This document shows positions 19,368-29,946 of a stretch of 64,000 bases of DNA, piece by piece. The DNA lies in assembly GCA_963855995.1 (NCBI GenBank), contig OY979717.1, positions 10,660,001 through 10,724,000 of the forward strand, given 5' to 3'. Positions within the stretch are counted from its first letter, which is position 1; each line of letters begins with the position of its first letter. Position numbers and translations under genes: made by a program. This stretch comes from Muricea muricata (lineage: Eukaryota > Cnidaria > Anthozoa > Malacalcyonacea > Plexauridae). The notes under the pieces are model-generated. The model saw only the letters and a list, made by a program, of their open reading frames with translations, was not told where the DNA came from and searched no databases.

Positions 19368-20149
19368 TTGGTGTTAGAGCTAGATGCGGCAAAGAACGCC
19401 GACGCCTTTGCCGAATTGGTCCAGTGTTTGGACGAGCGAAGCCTGTCTCTGATTATTCGAGAAGCGAAAGATAAGGGGGCGAAAAGCGTTGAAAGTACTT
19501 CGACAGCATTAAAGCAGGTAAAAAGGAGCGTGATTGCGCTTTACACCGAATTGACGTTGCTGCGAAAAGGCGAAAACGAGACCACAATAGGCTATATTAT
19601 AAGAGCTAAAACTGCTGCAACAGCCCTCAAAACCGCCGAGGAAATAATAAGTGATGGGTTGCTGATTGCTATGGTTCTGAAGGGTATAATTTACCACGAA
19701 ATTATAAAACATTTTCAACCGTTGTTATACAAAGAGCAAATGACCTTCAGTGAATTCAAGACCGCTCTTCGAAACTACGAAGAAAATGAAAAGAGCTGTA
19801 ACCCACGCGACAACCAAGATAATGTGATGTTCTCAAAGCAAAGATTCACTGGGAAATGTTTCAAATGCGACAAGCAAGGACACGAAAGTTCTGAATGCCG
19901 GATGAAGACAGAAAAATGGTGTGTAAAATGTAGAAGCAAGACACACAATACGAAGGACTGCAGGGCCAACAAGAAAGACGCTGCAAAAGCGCTTGCTGAA
20001 CCGGAAAAAGATGATACCGAAACGCATACATTCACCTTTACACTGCTAGAAACAAGTGAAAACCTGAAGAAGACTCAAGAGACAAGAAGAAGACATGACG
20101 AAGACCTAAGTCTATTGGTAGACACTGGTGCGACAAGCCACATAATTAC
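19368..20149 (+). pseudogene. Ty1/copia-type gag and start of protease, 5'-truncated
   Basis: An open frame of about 260 codons with no ATG, entering from the minisatellite. Features: a gag helical core with SVIALYTELTLLRKGENET and SDGLLIAMVLKG; two zinc knuckles, CFKCDKQGHESSEC (canonical CCHC spacing) and CVKCRSKTHNTKDC; then the aspartic protease motif LLVDTGATSHII. The family's expected ALKVLRQH block is present in another frame at 19486-19509, so the open frame passes through a frameshifted patch and the copy is decayed. Integrase, RT and RNase H are absent. It is interrupted at 20150 by an insertion. Confidence 0.8.
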
Positions 20150-20435
20150 GTAATATTTCAAATCCGGCTATGAGGACAGGACTAGATTTCAAGTCCGCGC
20201 AGTCAACTGCAAGGACTTGAAATCTGGATCCAACTACAAGGACTTGAAATCTAGTCCAGTCCGAATTGGAGGATTTGGAATGACATCTCAAACGAATGAA
20301 TTATTAATTATATCCAGTCCTTGGACTGAATTATAATTTTGATCCAGTCCTAGGACTGGATCAACATACTTCGTAAAGTATCCAGTATTATCATGTGAGG
20401 AAAATAGACTAACATGATTTGCTAATTACTTCATG
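20150..20435. mobile_element. 286-bp palindrome-rich insertion in the copia protease, 6-bp target duplication
   Basis: AATTAC flanks both sides (20144-20149, 20436-20441). Counting it once makes the protease frame continuous (HIIT then NEFEIDRSKF). Inside, GGACTAGATTTCAAGTCC (20179-20196) has a perfect inverse partner at 20240-20257, and 20342-20361 is a perfect 20-bp palindrome centred on CCTAGG. No coding capacity and no clear terminal inverted repeats; family unknown. Confidence 0.7.
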
Positions 20436-20590
20436 AATTACCAATGAGTTTGAGATAGACCGTTCAAAATTCGTAAGCTTTGAAGACAATTATCACACTA
20501 ATGCACATGTTATTGAGTTAGCTGATGGGAGTAAAACTAGCGTAGTATTGGGTAAGGGAAACGCTAAAGTAAAATTATTTGATGTAATTA
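20436..20590 (+). pseudogene. Copia protease, continuation, 3'-truncated by the array
   Basis: Reads ITNEFEIDRSKFVSFEDNYH, then HVIELADGSKT and GKGNAKVKLFDV, matching the usual copia protease continuation after DTGA.SH. Homology is lost where the first satellite unit begins at about 20590. Confidence 0.75.
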
Positions 20591-22695
20591 ATATCACAAA
20601 TAACAAAAATGGGTAAGATCACAACTTGAGCATACAGTAGGTTTTTGGTGCTACGAATTTTAAAGTCCCATACTTTTGTAAGCAATACAACATTTGAAAA
20701 ATAAATGTGTGTTGAAATCAGCCTTCTCTTATACTCAGAGAAGACCTTGTAACTTCTGATCAAACATACATTTCCAAATTTAATGACCCAGCTTTAGGCG
20801 TTCAATATACATCATTGAACAAAACAGATCACTATTTAAATCTAATGTCGCTGAGGCACTACAGAAACGATAAGTATTAAATAAATGGAAATGTCGTTCA
20901 CTGATTGCACAAATGATCACGCAAATTATATTTTGATGTTTATGATAAAACTTATACAGCACGTTAATAACAGCAGCCTATACATGGATGCATGTGCGCA
21001 TGGCAATAGTGCCTACCCGGTCGTAATTCAACAACAATCACTGCAACAGCAGAGCATGAGGTATATATATACAAATCGGTGATACTATATCTTGATGGTC
21101 TGATTCGAAGATACAGGGTTTTAGCACTTACGGTCTGGGGGCCGCTTCTACCCTCCCCTATATTTCGAACCAGAGGTGGTGGAGTTATGATACAGACGGT
21201 TGAGGCAGTCAATTCGATGTCGTTGTCGAAAGGCAACCGCATTTGGTGAGCTGTCGAGGTCAATTGTGCGAAGCCACCCGTGCGCGCCATCCGTGTGCAA
21301 ACTTTTATTACAATACCCCGGTCCTTTTTACCATCGTTATACATTTCCAAGGCTAATCCTTCGAAGGTAGCAGAATTCCTGACACCTTTTGGAACCTTTT
21401 AGTTTAAATTGATTACGCTGGCGTACAATCTCTTATGACGCTTTTCAATAGCCCTAATGTAAGTGGTAGAGCGTAATTCTTTTCAATTATTTATTTGGGG
21501 TTTTTTCGCCAAAAAAAATGGCTCCCGCCTTTAAGAAAAACTAAAGCATTTTGAGCACGGTTTTCTGTTGAATTTTTTTCGATGGTTTTTTAGAACTTTT
21601 ATTTTCTCCATTTACCAAAAATTTTGCCAGTGCGGTTAACAAGGAAATAAAAATTTCTCTTTATCAGACTGTATGATAAAAAGAAGTAATTGTCAAATTG
21701 TGACGAATTTTTTTCTAAAAAAATTTGCAAAATAGACGAAAAGATACTTTGGAAAGGGTTATTAATCCTTACACAAGACGAAAACTATTTAATGCATGGC
21801 AAGGGCAGGAATTGATCCTACCCACTTTTGTAGGGTAATTTGTATTTGACCACTGCATTACGTTGGTTATGAGGCTTCGGCAAGTTGGTTTAAGTTGTCT
21901 ATACGTTCTTCTAGTCTATGCTTAATTCTTGAAACTGACGAAATCCAGAACGATTTTTATCAAAGGTAGGTATTGCTCCCGGACTCAGTAATTGATTCTG
22001 AAGGGATACACATTGTCTTTACCACTGGACTATGTTACTTACCACTTTCTATGTCAGTTACCACTTTGACTGGGTTAAGAATTATTATAGATATACACGC
22101 TAGATTAAATCAAAGTTATTCGAAGCCATTCGCGAGCTTTTGTTCGCATTTCATCGAATAATATTTAATCATACTCTGTCGAGGAAGACCTTGAAGTTGC
22201 TTTTGAGTGTAATTACATTTTTAAATTATGTACAAATTTATTTCTAAATAAATCCAATTGAGTCTTTTGCAATATCACAAATAACAAAAATGGGTAAGGT
22301 CAAAACTTGAGCATATAGTAGGTTTCTGGTGCTACGAATTTTAAAAGCCTATATTTTTGTGAGTAATAAAACATTTGAAAAATAAATGTGTGTTGAAATC
22401 AGCCTTCTCTTATACTCGGAGAAGACCTTGTAAATTCTGATCAAACATACTTTTCCAAATATAATGACCTAGCTATAGGCGTCCAATATATATATCATTG
22501 AACAAAGCAGAACACTATTTAAATCTAATTTCGAAGAACAACATTAATGCTGGAGCACTACAGAGACGATAAGTATTAAATAAATGGAAATGTGTTTCGC
22601 TGATTGCATAAATGACCACGCAAATTATATTTTGATGTTTATGATAAAACTTACACAGCACGTTAATAACAGCAGCCTATATATAGATGCATGTG

Positions 22696-22877
22696 CGCAT
22701 GGCAATAGTGCCTACCTGGTCGTAATTCAGCCACAATCAGTGCAACAGCAAAGCATGACGTATATAAATACATATCGGCGGTACTATAGTATCACCGATT
22801 TGTATTTATATACGTCATGCTTTGCTGTTGCACTAATTGTGGTTGAATTACGACCAGGTAGGCACTATTGCCATGCG
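22696..22877. repeat. Palindrome of B unit 1, 182 bp, no spacer
   Basis: Arms of 91 bp meet at TACTATAGTA (22782-22791). The left arm is the normal head sequence of the satellite unit; the right arm is its inverse. A few mismatches lie close to the centre. Confidence 0.9.
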
Positions 22878-22911
22878 TGATCATTTGCTTTTCTTCTTTT
22901 AAAATATCTGC

Positions 22912-23165
22912 CTGTACTTAGGGGAAACAGGCAGATCTCTGGAAACAAGAAAGGCTGAACACATCAGAAACGTTAAGGAACATGATAATGGTTCAAACAT
23001 CGAAAAACGTGCAACGCGAAAATCATTGATGACACAGGGAATTTCCGTAGTCGCCTAACACTAGAAAGTCTAGAATCATGGCATACAGCTGCCAAACACA
23101 GCAATGCTGATAACAACTCAAAACCGCTTCCTCGACAATGTACAATCTTAATAAAGAAAACATAG
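22912..23165 (+). pseudogene. GIY-YIG endonuclease remnant, Penelope-like element, B unit 1
   Basis: Reads LYLGETGRSLETRKAEHIRN then VKEHDNGSNIEKRA in one frame. After a frameshift it reads TLESLESWHTAAKHSNADNN then SKPLPRQCTILIKKT and a stop. YLGETGRSL...R..EH and the late LESWH.....N...PLP are the pattern of the GIY-YIG domain at the C-terminus of Penelope-like retroelements. The first Y of the GIY part and the RT domain are missing. The frameshift and stops rule out function. Confidence 0.7.
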
Positions 23166-23711
23166 TATCACCTTATCGTATTTCACAGTGCACATGTATA
23201 CACGTCATATCTAGCTTCATTTCACACTTTCACAGTTTACTGCAATCATTATAAATATACCCGTTGAAGGCTACAGACTGGTGGCCGAAAGCTCGTAAAC
23301 AAATAAATATATTTTAGTCAGAGAACGTCTCACCCTTTTCATTTATGTCTAATTGACACATCTACGATTTTTAGTGGTTTATATTGTTTAACCATTTCTT
23401 AAAGCTCATTCAGTTAAAAACGGGTAAAATAGGGCGAGTGTAATAGCCAACGCGGTCTGGTGGTAAGGCAAAGTGGCGGTAAATAAACAACGCAGCTGAA
23501 CGATAATTCCCTTGCTCTGAATTCTTTTCATGTTTTAGAATTAATTATAGGCTAGAGAAAAGCCCGCTTAAACAATTTAAGTGGCAAGCGCGTGATAGCA
23601 AACATATATAGTCTAGTGGCCAATGCAAAATGTCTCAAGTCAACGAGTTTTTGGTCAAACCTAATTGCCCTTGTCACAAACCCCATAGGTTTTTGTCTGG
23701 GCTAAGAATTA
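23166..23711. other. B-specific segment between GIY-YIG remnant and MITE
   Basis: Probably the 3' untranslated tail of the Penelope-like copy: it has GACTGGTGGCCGAAAGCTCG (23276-23295), then AAATAAATATATTTTAGTCA and CAGAGAACGTCT. No gene seen. Equivalent segments follow the remnants at 28786, 44585 and 62081. Confidence 0.5.
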
Positions 23712-24326
23712 CAGTTGAACCCCTATTAAACGGACACCATTGGGACCTCGCCAAGGTGTCCGCTTAAGAGGGGTGTCCGCCTAAAAGGGGTCTCGCAAAA
23801 TCACAACAGGGGGTAATTTTTCTTATGTTATTTATTTACCTATGTTAATAATATATAATAATTATATAAAAGTCTACGAAAATATCTACGTTCAGAAACT
23901 TTTGTAGTTAAAATCAGCGTTCAAAAAGCCTAGGAACGTTTGCGCTCGAGTCTTTCGCGAAAGCTCATAATACAAAATAAAACATAACAAAGCTAAGAAT
24001 AATCATTTATAAAGGCCACATTTCACTTCAATCGTGAACGGCGAAACGTAGCGTATTCGATATATGGAGTCCATATCATTAACTGCCCGAGTGTTCACGA
24101 AACAATGAAATACGCTACGTTTCGTTACGTTACTCTCCGCTTAAAAGGGGTTGATTTGTTCATTGGGACCTCCAGTGAGGTGTCCGCTTCCGCTAAATAG
24201 GGGTGTCCGCCAAATAAAGGTTTCCTTACTAGTATTTAATTAAAGAAACGTTTGGGACCTGAATTTAGTGTCCGCTTAAAAGGGGTGTCCGCTTAAAAGG
24301 GGTGTCCGCTATTAGGGGTTCAACTG
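23712..24326. mobile_element. 615-bp TA-flanked MITE in B unit 1
   Basis: TIRs start CAGTTGAACCCCTATTAA, with GCGGACAC-type subterminal repeats (TGTCCGCTTAAAAGGGG). TA flanks both ends (23710-23711, 24327-24328). A units carry the matching empty site GAATTATTAT. TA target and CAGTTGAACC-type ends fit the Tc1/mariner-pogo group. Internal inverse pair CGAAACGTAGCGTATT (about 24050 and 24107). No transposase. Confidence 0.85.
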
Positions 24327-25726
24327 TATTATCAATATACACGCTAGATTAAATCAAAGTTATTCGAAGCCATTCGCGAGCTTTTGTTCGCATTTCATCG
24401 AATAATATTTGCTCATACTCTGTCGAGGAAGATCTTGAAGTTGCTTTTGAGTGTAATTACATTTATATGCACAAATTTATTTCTAAATAAATCCAATTGA
24501 GTCTTTTGCAATATCACAATAACAAAAATGGGTAAGATCACAACTTGAGCATACAGTAGGTTTCTGGTGCTACGAATTTTAAAATCTCATATTTTTGTAA
24601 GTAGAACATTTGAAAGATAAATGTGTGTTGAAATCAGCCTTCTCTTATTCTCGGAGAAGACCATGTAAATTCTGATCAAACATACATTTCCAAATTTAAT
24701 GACCCAGCTATATGACGTTCAATATATATCATTGAACTAAACAGATCACTATTTAAATCTAATGTCGAAGAACAATTTTATTGCTGAGGCACTACAGACA
24801 CGATAAGTATTAAATAAATGGAAATGTTTTTCGCTGATTGCATAAATGACCACGCAAATTATATTTTGATATGATAAAACTTATACAGCACGTTAATAAC
24901 AGCAGCCTATATATAGATGCATGTGCGCATGGCAATAGTGTCTACCCGGTCGTAATTCAACCACAATCACTGCAACAGCAGAGCATGAGGTATATATATA
25001 CAAATCGGTGATACTATATCTTGGTGGTCTGGTTCGAAGATACAGGGTTTTAGCACTTACGGTCTGGGGGCCGCTTCTACCCTCCCCTATATTTCGAACC
25101 AGAGGTGGTGGAGTTGTGATACAGACGGTTGAGGCAGTCAATTCGATGTCGTTGTCGCAAGGCAACCGCATTTGGTGGGCTGTCGAGGCCAATTGTGCGA
25201 AGCCACCCGTGCGCGCCATCCGTGTGCAAACTTTTATTCCAATACCCCGGTCCTTTTTACCATCGTTATACATTTCCAAGGCTAATCCTTCGAAGGTAGC
25301 AGAATTCCTGACACCTTTTGGAACCTTTTAATTTAAATTGATTACGCTGGCGTACAATCTCTTATGACGCTTTTCAATAGCCCTAATGTAAGTGGTAGAG
25401 CGTAATTCTTTTCAATTATTTATTTGGGGTTTTTTCGCCAAAAAAGATGGCTCCCACCGTTAAGAAAAACTATAGCATTTTGAGCACGGTTTTCTGTTGA
25501 ATTTTTTTCGATGGTTTTTTAGAACTTTTATTTTCTCCATTTACCAAAAATTTTGCCAGTGCGGTTAACAAGGAAATAAAAATTTTTCTTTATCAGACTG
25601 TATGATAAAAAGAAGTAATTGTCAAATTGTGACGAATTTTTTTCTAAAAAAATTTGCAAAATAGACGAAAAGATACTTTGGAAAGGGTTATTAATTCTTA
25701 CACAAGACGAAAACTATTTAATGCAT

Positions 25727-25797
25727 GGCAAGGGCAGGAATTGATCCTACCCACTTTTGTAGGGTAATTTGTATTTGACCACTGCATTACGTTGGTT
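25727..25797 (-). ncRNA. Degenerate tRNA-like module 2 in an A unit (representative copy)
   Basis: Minus strand: A-box-like TAATGCAGTGG (25779-25789) and B-box-like GGATCAATTCC (25737-25747, 9 of 11 to the consensus). A T-arm GTAGG-ATCAATT-CCTGC has five pairs and a 7-base loop, and the D-arm can pair GTA with TAC. The anticodon stem pairs poorly, so it is not a working tRNA; it could be a tRNA-derived SINE piece with internal Pol III promoter elements. The same module recurs at the same offset in every A body and is absent from B units. Confidence 0.4.
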
Positions 25798-25891
25798 ATG
25801 AGGCTTCGGCAAGTTGGTTTAAGTTGTCTATACGTTCTTCTAGCCTATGCTTAATTCTTGAAACTGACGAAATCCAGAACGATTTTTATCA

Positions 25892-25972
25892 AAGGTAGGT
25901 ATTGCTCCCGGACTCAGTAATTGATTCTGAAGGGATACACATTGTCTTTACCACAGGACTATGTTAGTTACC
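25892..25972 (-). ncRNA. Degenerate tRNA-like module 1 in an A unit (representative copy)
   Basis: Minus strand, about 100 bp upstream of module 2 in the direction of transcription: A-box-like TAGTCCTGTGG (25950-25960) and a weaker B-box-like GGAGCAATACC (25898-25908, 7 of 11). Weaker than module 2; possibly a second tRNA-related head. It recurs in every A body. Confidence 0.3.
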
Positions 25973-26586
25973 ACTTTTTATGTCAGTTACCACTTTGACT
26001 GGGTTAAGAATTATTATAGATATACACGCTAGATTAAATCAAAGTTATTCGAAGCCATTCGCGAGCTTTTGTTCGCATTTCATCGAATAATATTTAATCA
26101 TACTCTGTCGAGGAAGACCTTGAAGTTGCTTTTGAGTGTAATTACATTTTTAAATTATGTACAAATTTATTTCTAAATAAATCCAATTGAGTCTTTTGCA
26201 ATATCACAAATAACAAAAATGGGTAAGGTCACAACTTGAGCATATAGTAGGTTTCTGGTGCTACGAATTTTAAAAGCCTATATTTTTGTGAGTAATAAAA
26301 CATTTGAAAAATAAATGTGTGTTGAAATCAGCCTTCTCTTATTCTCGGAGAAGACCATGTAAATTCTGATCAAACATACATTTCCAAATTTAATGACCCA
26401 GATATATGACGTTCAATATATATCATTGAACTGAACAGATCACTATTTAAATCTAATGTCGAAGAACAATTTTATTGCTGAGGCACTACAGACACGATAA
26501 GTATTAAATAAATGGAAATGTTTTTCGCTGATTGCATAAATGACCACGCAAATTATATTTTGATATGATAAAACTTATACAGCACG

Positions 26587-26973
26587 TTAATAACAGCAGC
26601 CTATATATAGATGCATGTGCGCATGGCAATAGTGTCTACCCGGTCGTAATTCAACCACAATCACTGCAACAGCAGAGCATGAGGTATATATATACAAATC
26701 GGTGATACTATATCTTGATGGTCTGGTTCGAAGACACAGGGTTTTAGCACTTACGGTCTGGGGGCCGCTTCTACCCTCCCCTATATTTCGAACCAGAGGT
26801 GGTGGAGTTGTGATACAGACGGTTGAGGCAGTCAATTCGATGTCGTTGTCGAAAGGCAACCGCATTTGGTGGGCTGTCGAGGCCAATTGTGCGAAGCCAC
26901 CCGTGCGCGCCATCCGTGTGCAAACTTTTATTACAATACCCCGGTCCTTTTTACCATCGTTATACATTTCCAA
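26587..26973 (-). other. Repeated 128-codon open frame of A units (representative copy), unrecognised
   Basis: Intact in 18 of the 20 complete A units. It is shortened by a C-tract expansion in two (42566-42772, 60062-60268) and cut by the window end in the last. The product starts MEMYNDGKKDRGIVIKVCTR and matches no family I know. A splice-donor-like ACC/GTAAGT lies inside. Differences between copies are largely amino-acid changing (GIVI/GIGI, ITP/IIP, TLY/TLC), which does not suggest selection. The opposite strand has an overlapping 107-codon frame. Most likely non-coding satellite sequence kept open by homogenisation. Confidence 0.3.
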
Positions 26974-28318
26974 GGCTAATCCTTCGAAGGTAGCAGAATT
27001 CCTGACACCTTTTGGAACCTTTTAATTTAAATTGATTACGCTGGCGTACAATCTCTTATGACGCTTTTCAATAGCCCTAATGTAAGTGGTAGAGCGTAAT
27101 TCTTTTCAATTATTTATTTGGGGTTTTTTCGCCAAAAAAGATGGCTCCCACCGTTAAGAAAAACTATAGCATTTTGAGCACGGTTTTCTGTTGAATTTTT
27201 TTCGATGGTTTTTTAGAACTTTTATTTTCTCCATTTACCAAAAATTTTGCCAGTGCGGTTAATAAGGAAATAAAAATTTTTCTTTATCAGACTGTATGAT
27301 AAAAAGAAGTAATTGTCAAATTGTGACGAATTTTTTTCTAAAAAAATTTGCAAAATAGACGAAAAGATACTTTGGAAAGGGTTATTAATTCTTACACAAG
27401 ACGAAAACTATTTAATGCATGGCAAGGGCAGGAATTGATCCTACCCACTTTTGTAGGGTAATTTGTACTTGACCACTGCATTACGTTGGTTATGAGGCTT
27501 CGGCAAGTTGGTTTAAGTTGTCTATACGTTCTTCTAGCCTATGCTTAATTCTTGAAACTGACGAAATCCAGAACGATTTTTATCAAAGGTAGGTATTGCT
27601 CCCGGACTCAGTGATTGATTCTGAAGGGATACACATTGTCTTTACCACAGGACTATGTTAGTTACCACTTTTTATGTCAGTTACCACTTTGACTGGGTTA
27701 AGAATTATTATAGATATACACGCTAGATTAAATCAAAGTTATTCGAAGCCATTCGCGAGCTTTTGTTCGCATTTCATCGAATAATATTTAATCATACTCT
27801 GTCGAGGAAGACCTTGAAGTTGCTTTTGAGTGTAATTACATTTTTAAATTATGTACAAATTTATTTCTAAATAAATCCAATTGAGTCTTTTGCAATATCA
27901 CAAATAACAAAAATGGGTAAGGTCAAAACTTGAGCACATAGTAGGTTTCTGGTGCTACGAATTTTAAAAGCCTATATTTTTGTGAGTAATAAAACATTTG
28001 AAAAATAAATGTGTGTTGAAATCAGCCTTCTCTTATACTCGGAGAAGACCTTGTAAATTCTGATCAAACATACTTTTCCAAATATAATGACCTAGCTATA
28101 GGCGTCCAATATATATATCATTGAACAAAGCAGATCACTATTTAAATCTAATTTCGAAGAACAACATTACTGCTGGAGCACTACAGAGACGATAAGTATT
28201 AAATAAATGGAAATGTGTTTCGCTGATTGCATAAATGACCACGCAAATTATATTTTGATGTTTATGATAAAACTTACACAGCACGTTAATAACAGCAGCC
28301 TATATATAGATGCATGTG

Positions 28319-28500
28319 CGCATGGCAATAGTGCCTACCTGGTCGTAATTCAACCACAATCAGTGCAACAGCAAAGCATGACGTATATAAATACAAATCG
28401 GTCGTACTATAGTATCACCGATTTGTATTTATATACGTCATGCTTTGCTGTTGCACTAATTGTGGTTGAATTACGACCAGGTAGGCACTATTGCCATGCG
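28319..28500. repeat. Palindrome of B unit 2, 182 bp
   Basis: Same structure, better matched than in unit 1 (ACAAATCGGT / ACCGATTTGT flank the centre). Confidence 0.9.
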
Positions 28501-28534
28501 TGATCATTTGCTTTTCTTCTTTTAAAATATCTGC

Positions 28535-28785
28535 CTGTACTTAGGGGAAACAGGCAGATCTCTGGAAACAAGAAAGGCTGAACACATCAGAAACGTTAAG
28601 GAACATGATAATGGTTCAAACATCGAAAAACGTGCAACGCGAAAATCATTGACACAGGGAATTTCCGTAGTCGCCTAACACTAGAAAGTCTAGAATCATG
28701 GCATACAGCTGCCAAACACAGCAATGCTGATAACAACTCAAAACCGCTTCCTCGACAATGTGCAATCTTAATAAAGAAAACATAG
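28535..28785 (+). pseudogene. GIY-YIG endonuclease remnant, B unit 2
   Basis: Same sequence with a 3-bp deletion after AAATCATTGA relative to B unit 1; same frameshift. Confidence 0.7.
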
Positions 28786-29331
28786 TATCACCTTATCGTA
28801 TTTCACAGTGCACATGTATACACGTCATATCTAGCTTCATTTCACACTTTCACAGTTTACTGCAATCATTATAAATATACCCGTTGAAGGCTACAGACTG
28901 GTGGCCGAAAGCTCGTAAACAAATAAATATATTTTAGTCAGAGAACGTCTCACCCTTTTCATTTATGTCTAATTGACACATCTACGATTTTTAGTGGTTT
29001 ATATTGTTTAACCATTTCTTAAAGCTCATTCAGTTAAAAACGGGTAAAATAGGGCGAGTGTAATAGCCAACGCGGTCTGGTGGTAAGGCAAAGTGGCGGT
29101 AAATAAACAACGCAGCTGAACGATAATTCCCTTGCTCTGAATTCTTTTCATGTTTTAGAATTAATTATAGGCTAGAGAAAAGCCCGCTTAAAAAATTTAA
29201 GTGGCAAGCGCGTGATAGCAAACATATATAGTCTAGTGGCCAATGCAAAATGTCTCAAGTCAACGAGTTTTTGGTCAAACCTAATTGCCCTTGTCACAAA
29301 CCCCATAGGTTTTTGTCTGGGCTAAGAATTA

Positions 29332-29946
29332 CAGTTGAACCCCTATTAAACGGACACCATTGGGACCTCGCAAAGGTGTCCGCTTAAGAGGGGTGTCCGC
29401 CTAAAAGGGGTCTCGCAAAATCACAACAGGGGGTAATTTTTCTTATGTTATTTATTTACCTATGTTAATAATATATAATAATTATATAAAAGTCTACGAA
29501 AATATCTACGTTCAGAAACTTTTGTAGTTAAAATCAGCGTTCAAAAAGCCTAGGAACGTTTGCGCTCGAGTCTTTCGCGAAAGCTCATAATACAAAATAA
29601 AACATAACAAAGCTAAGAATAATCATTTATAAAGGCCACATTTCACTTCAATCGTGAACGGCGAAACGTAGCGTATTCGATATATGGAGTCCATATCATT
29701 AACTGCCCGAGTGTTCACGAAACAATGAAATACGCTACGTTTCGTTACGTTACTCTCCGCTTAAAAGGGGTTGATTTGTTCATTGGGACCTCCAGTGAGG
29801 TGTCCGCTTCCGCTAAATAGGGGTGTCCGCCAAATAAAGGTTTCCTTACTAGTATTTAATTAAAGAAACGTTTGGGACCTGAATTTAGTGTCCGCTTAAA
29901 AGGGGTGTCCGCTTAAAAGGGGTGTCCGCTATTAGGGGTTCAACTG
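29332..29946. mobile_element. 615-bp TA-flanked MITE in B unit 2
   Basis: Same element, same position and length, TA on both sides. Confidence 0.85.

Larger units (their letters stand above)
22272..24510. repeat. B unit 1 (2239 bp)
   Basis: Order: head shared with A (22272 to about 22786), 182-bp palindrome, GIY-YIG remnant, retroelement tail, AT-rich segment, 615-bp MITE, tail shared with A (from 24327). It has a 3-bp insertion in the GIY-YIG remnant and several substitutions not seen in the other three B units, so it is the outlier copy. Confidence 0.9.

Noticed and set aside
22584-22880. 98-codon frame repeated in each B unit
   Set aside because: It runs across the palindrome, so its second half is the inverse of its first; no recognisable domain.
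25861-25900. Hammerhead ribozyme core (CTGACGA followed by a possible AAATC/GATTT stem)
   Set aside because: The required GAAA after stem II is missing and no cleavage-site stem was found.
24511-26200. rRNA, 5S, U-snRNA or histone repeat unit as the identity of the 1.69-kb tandem unit
   Set aside because: No segment on either strand resembles the conserved parts of these genes.
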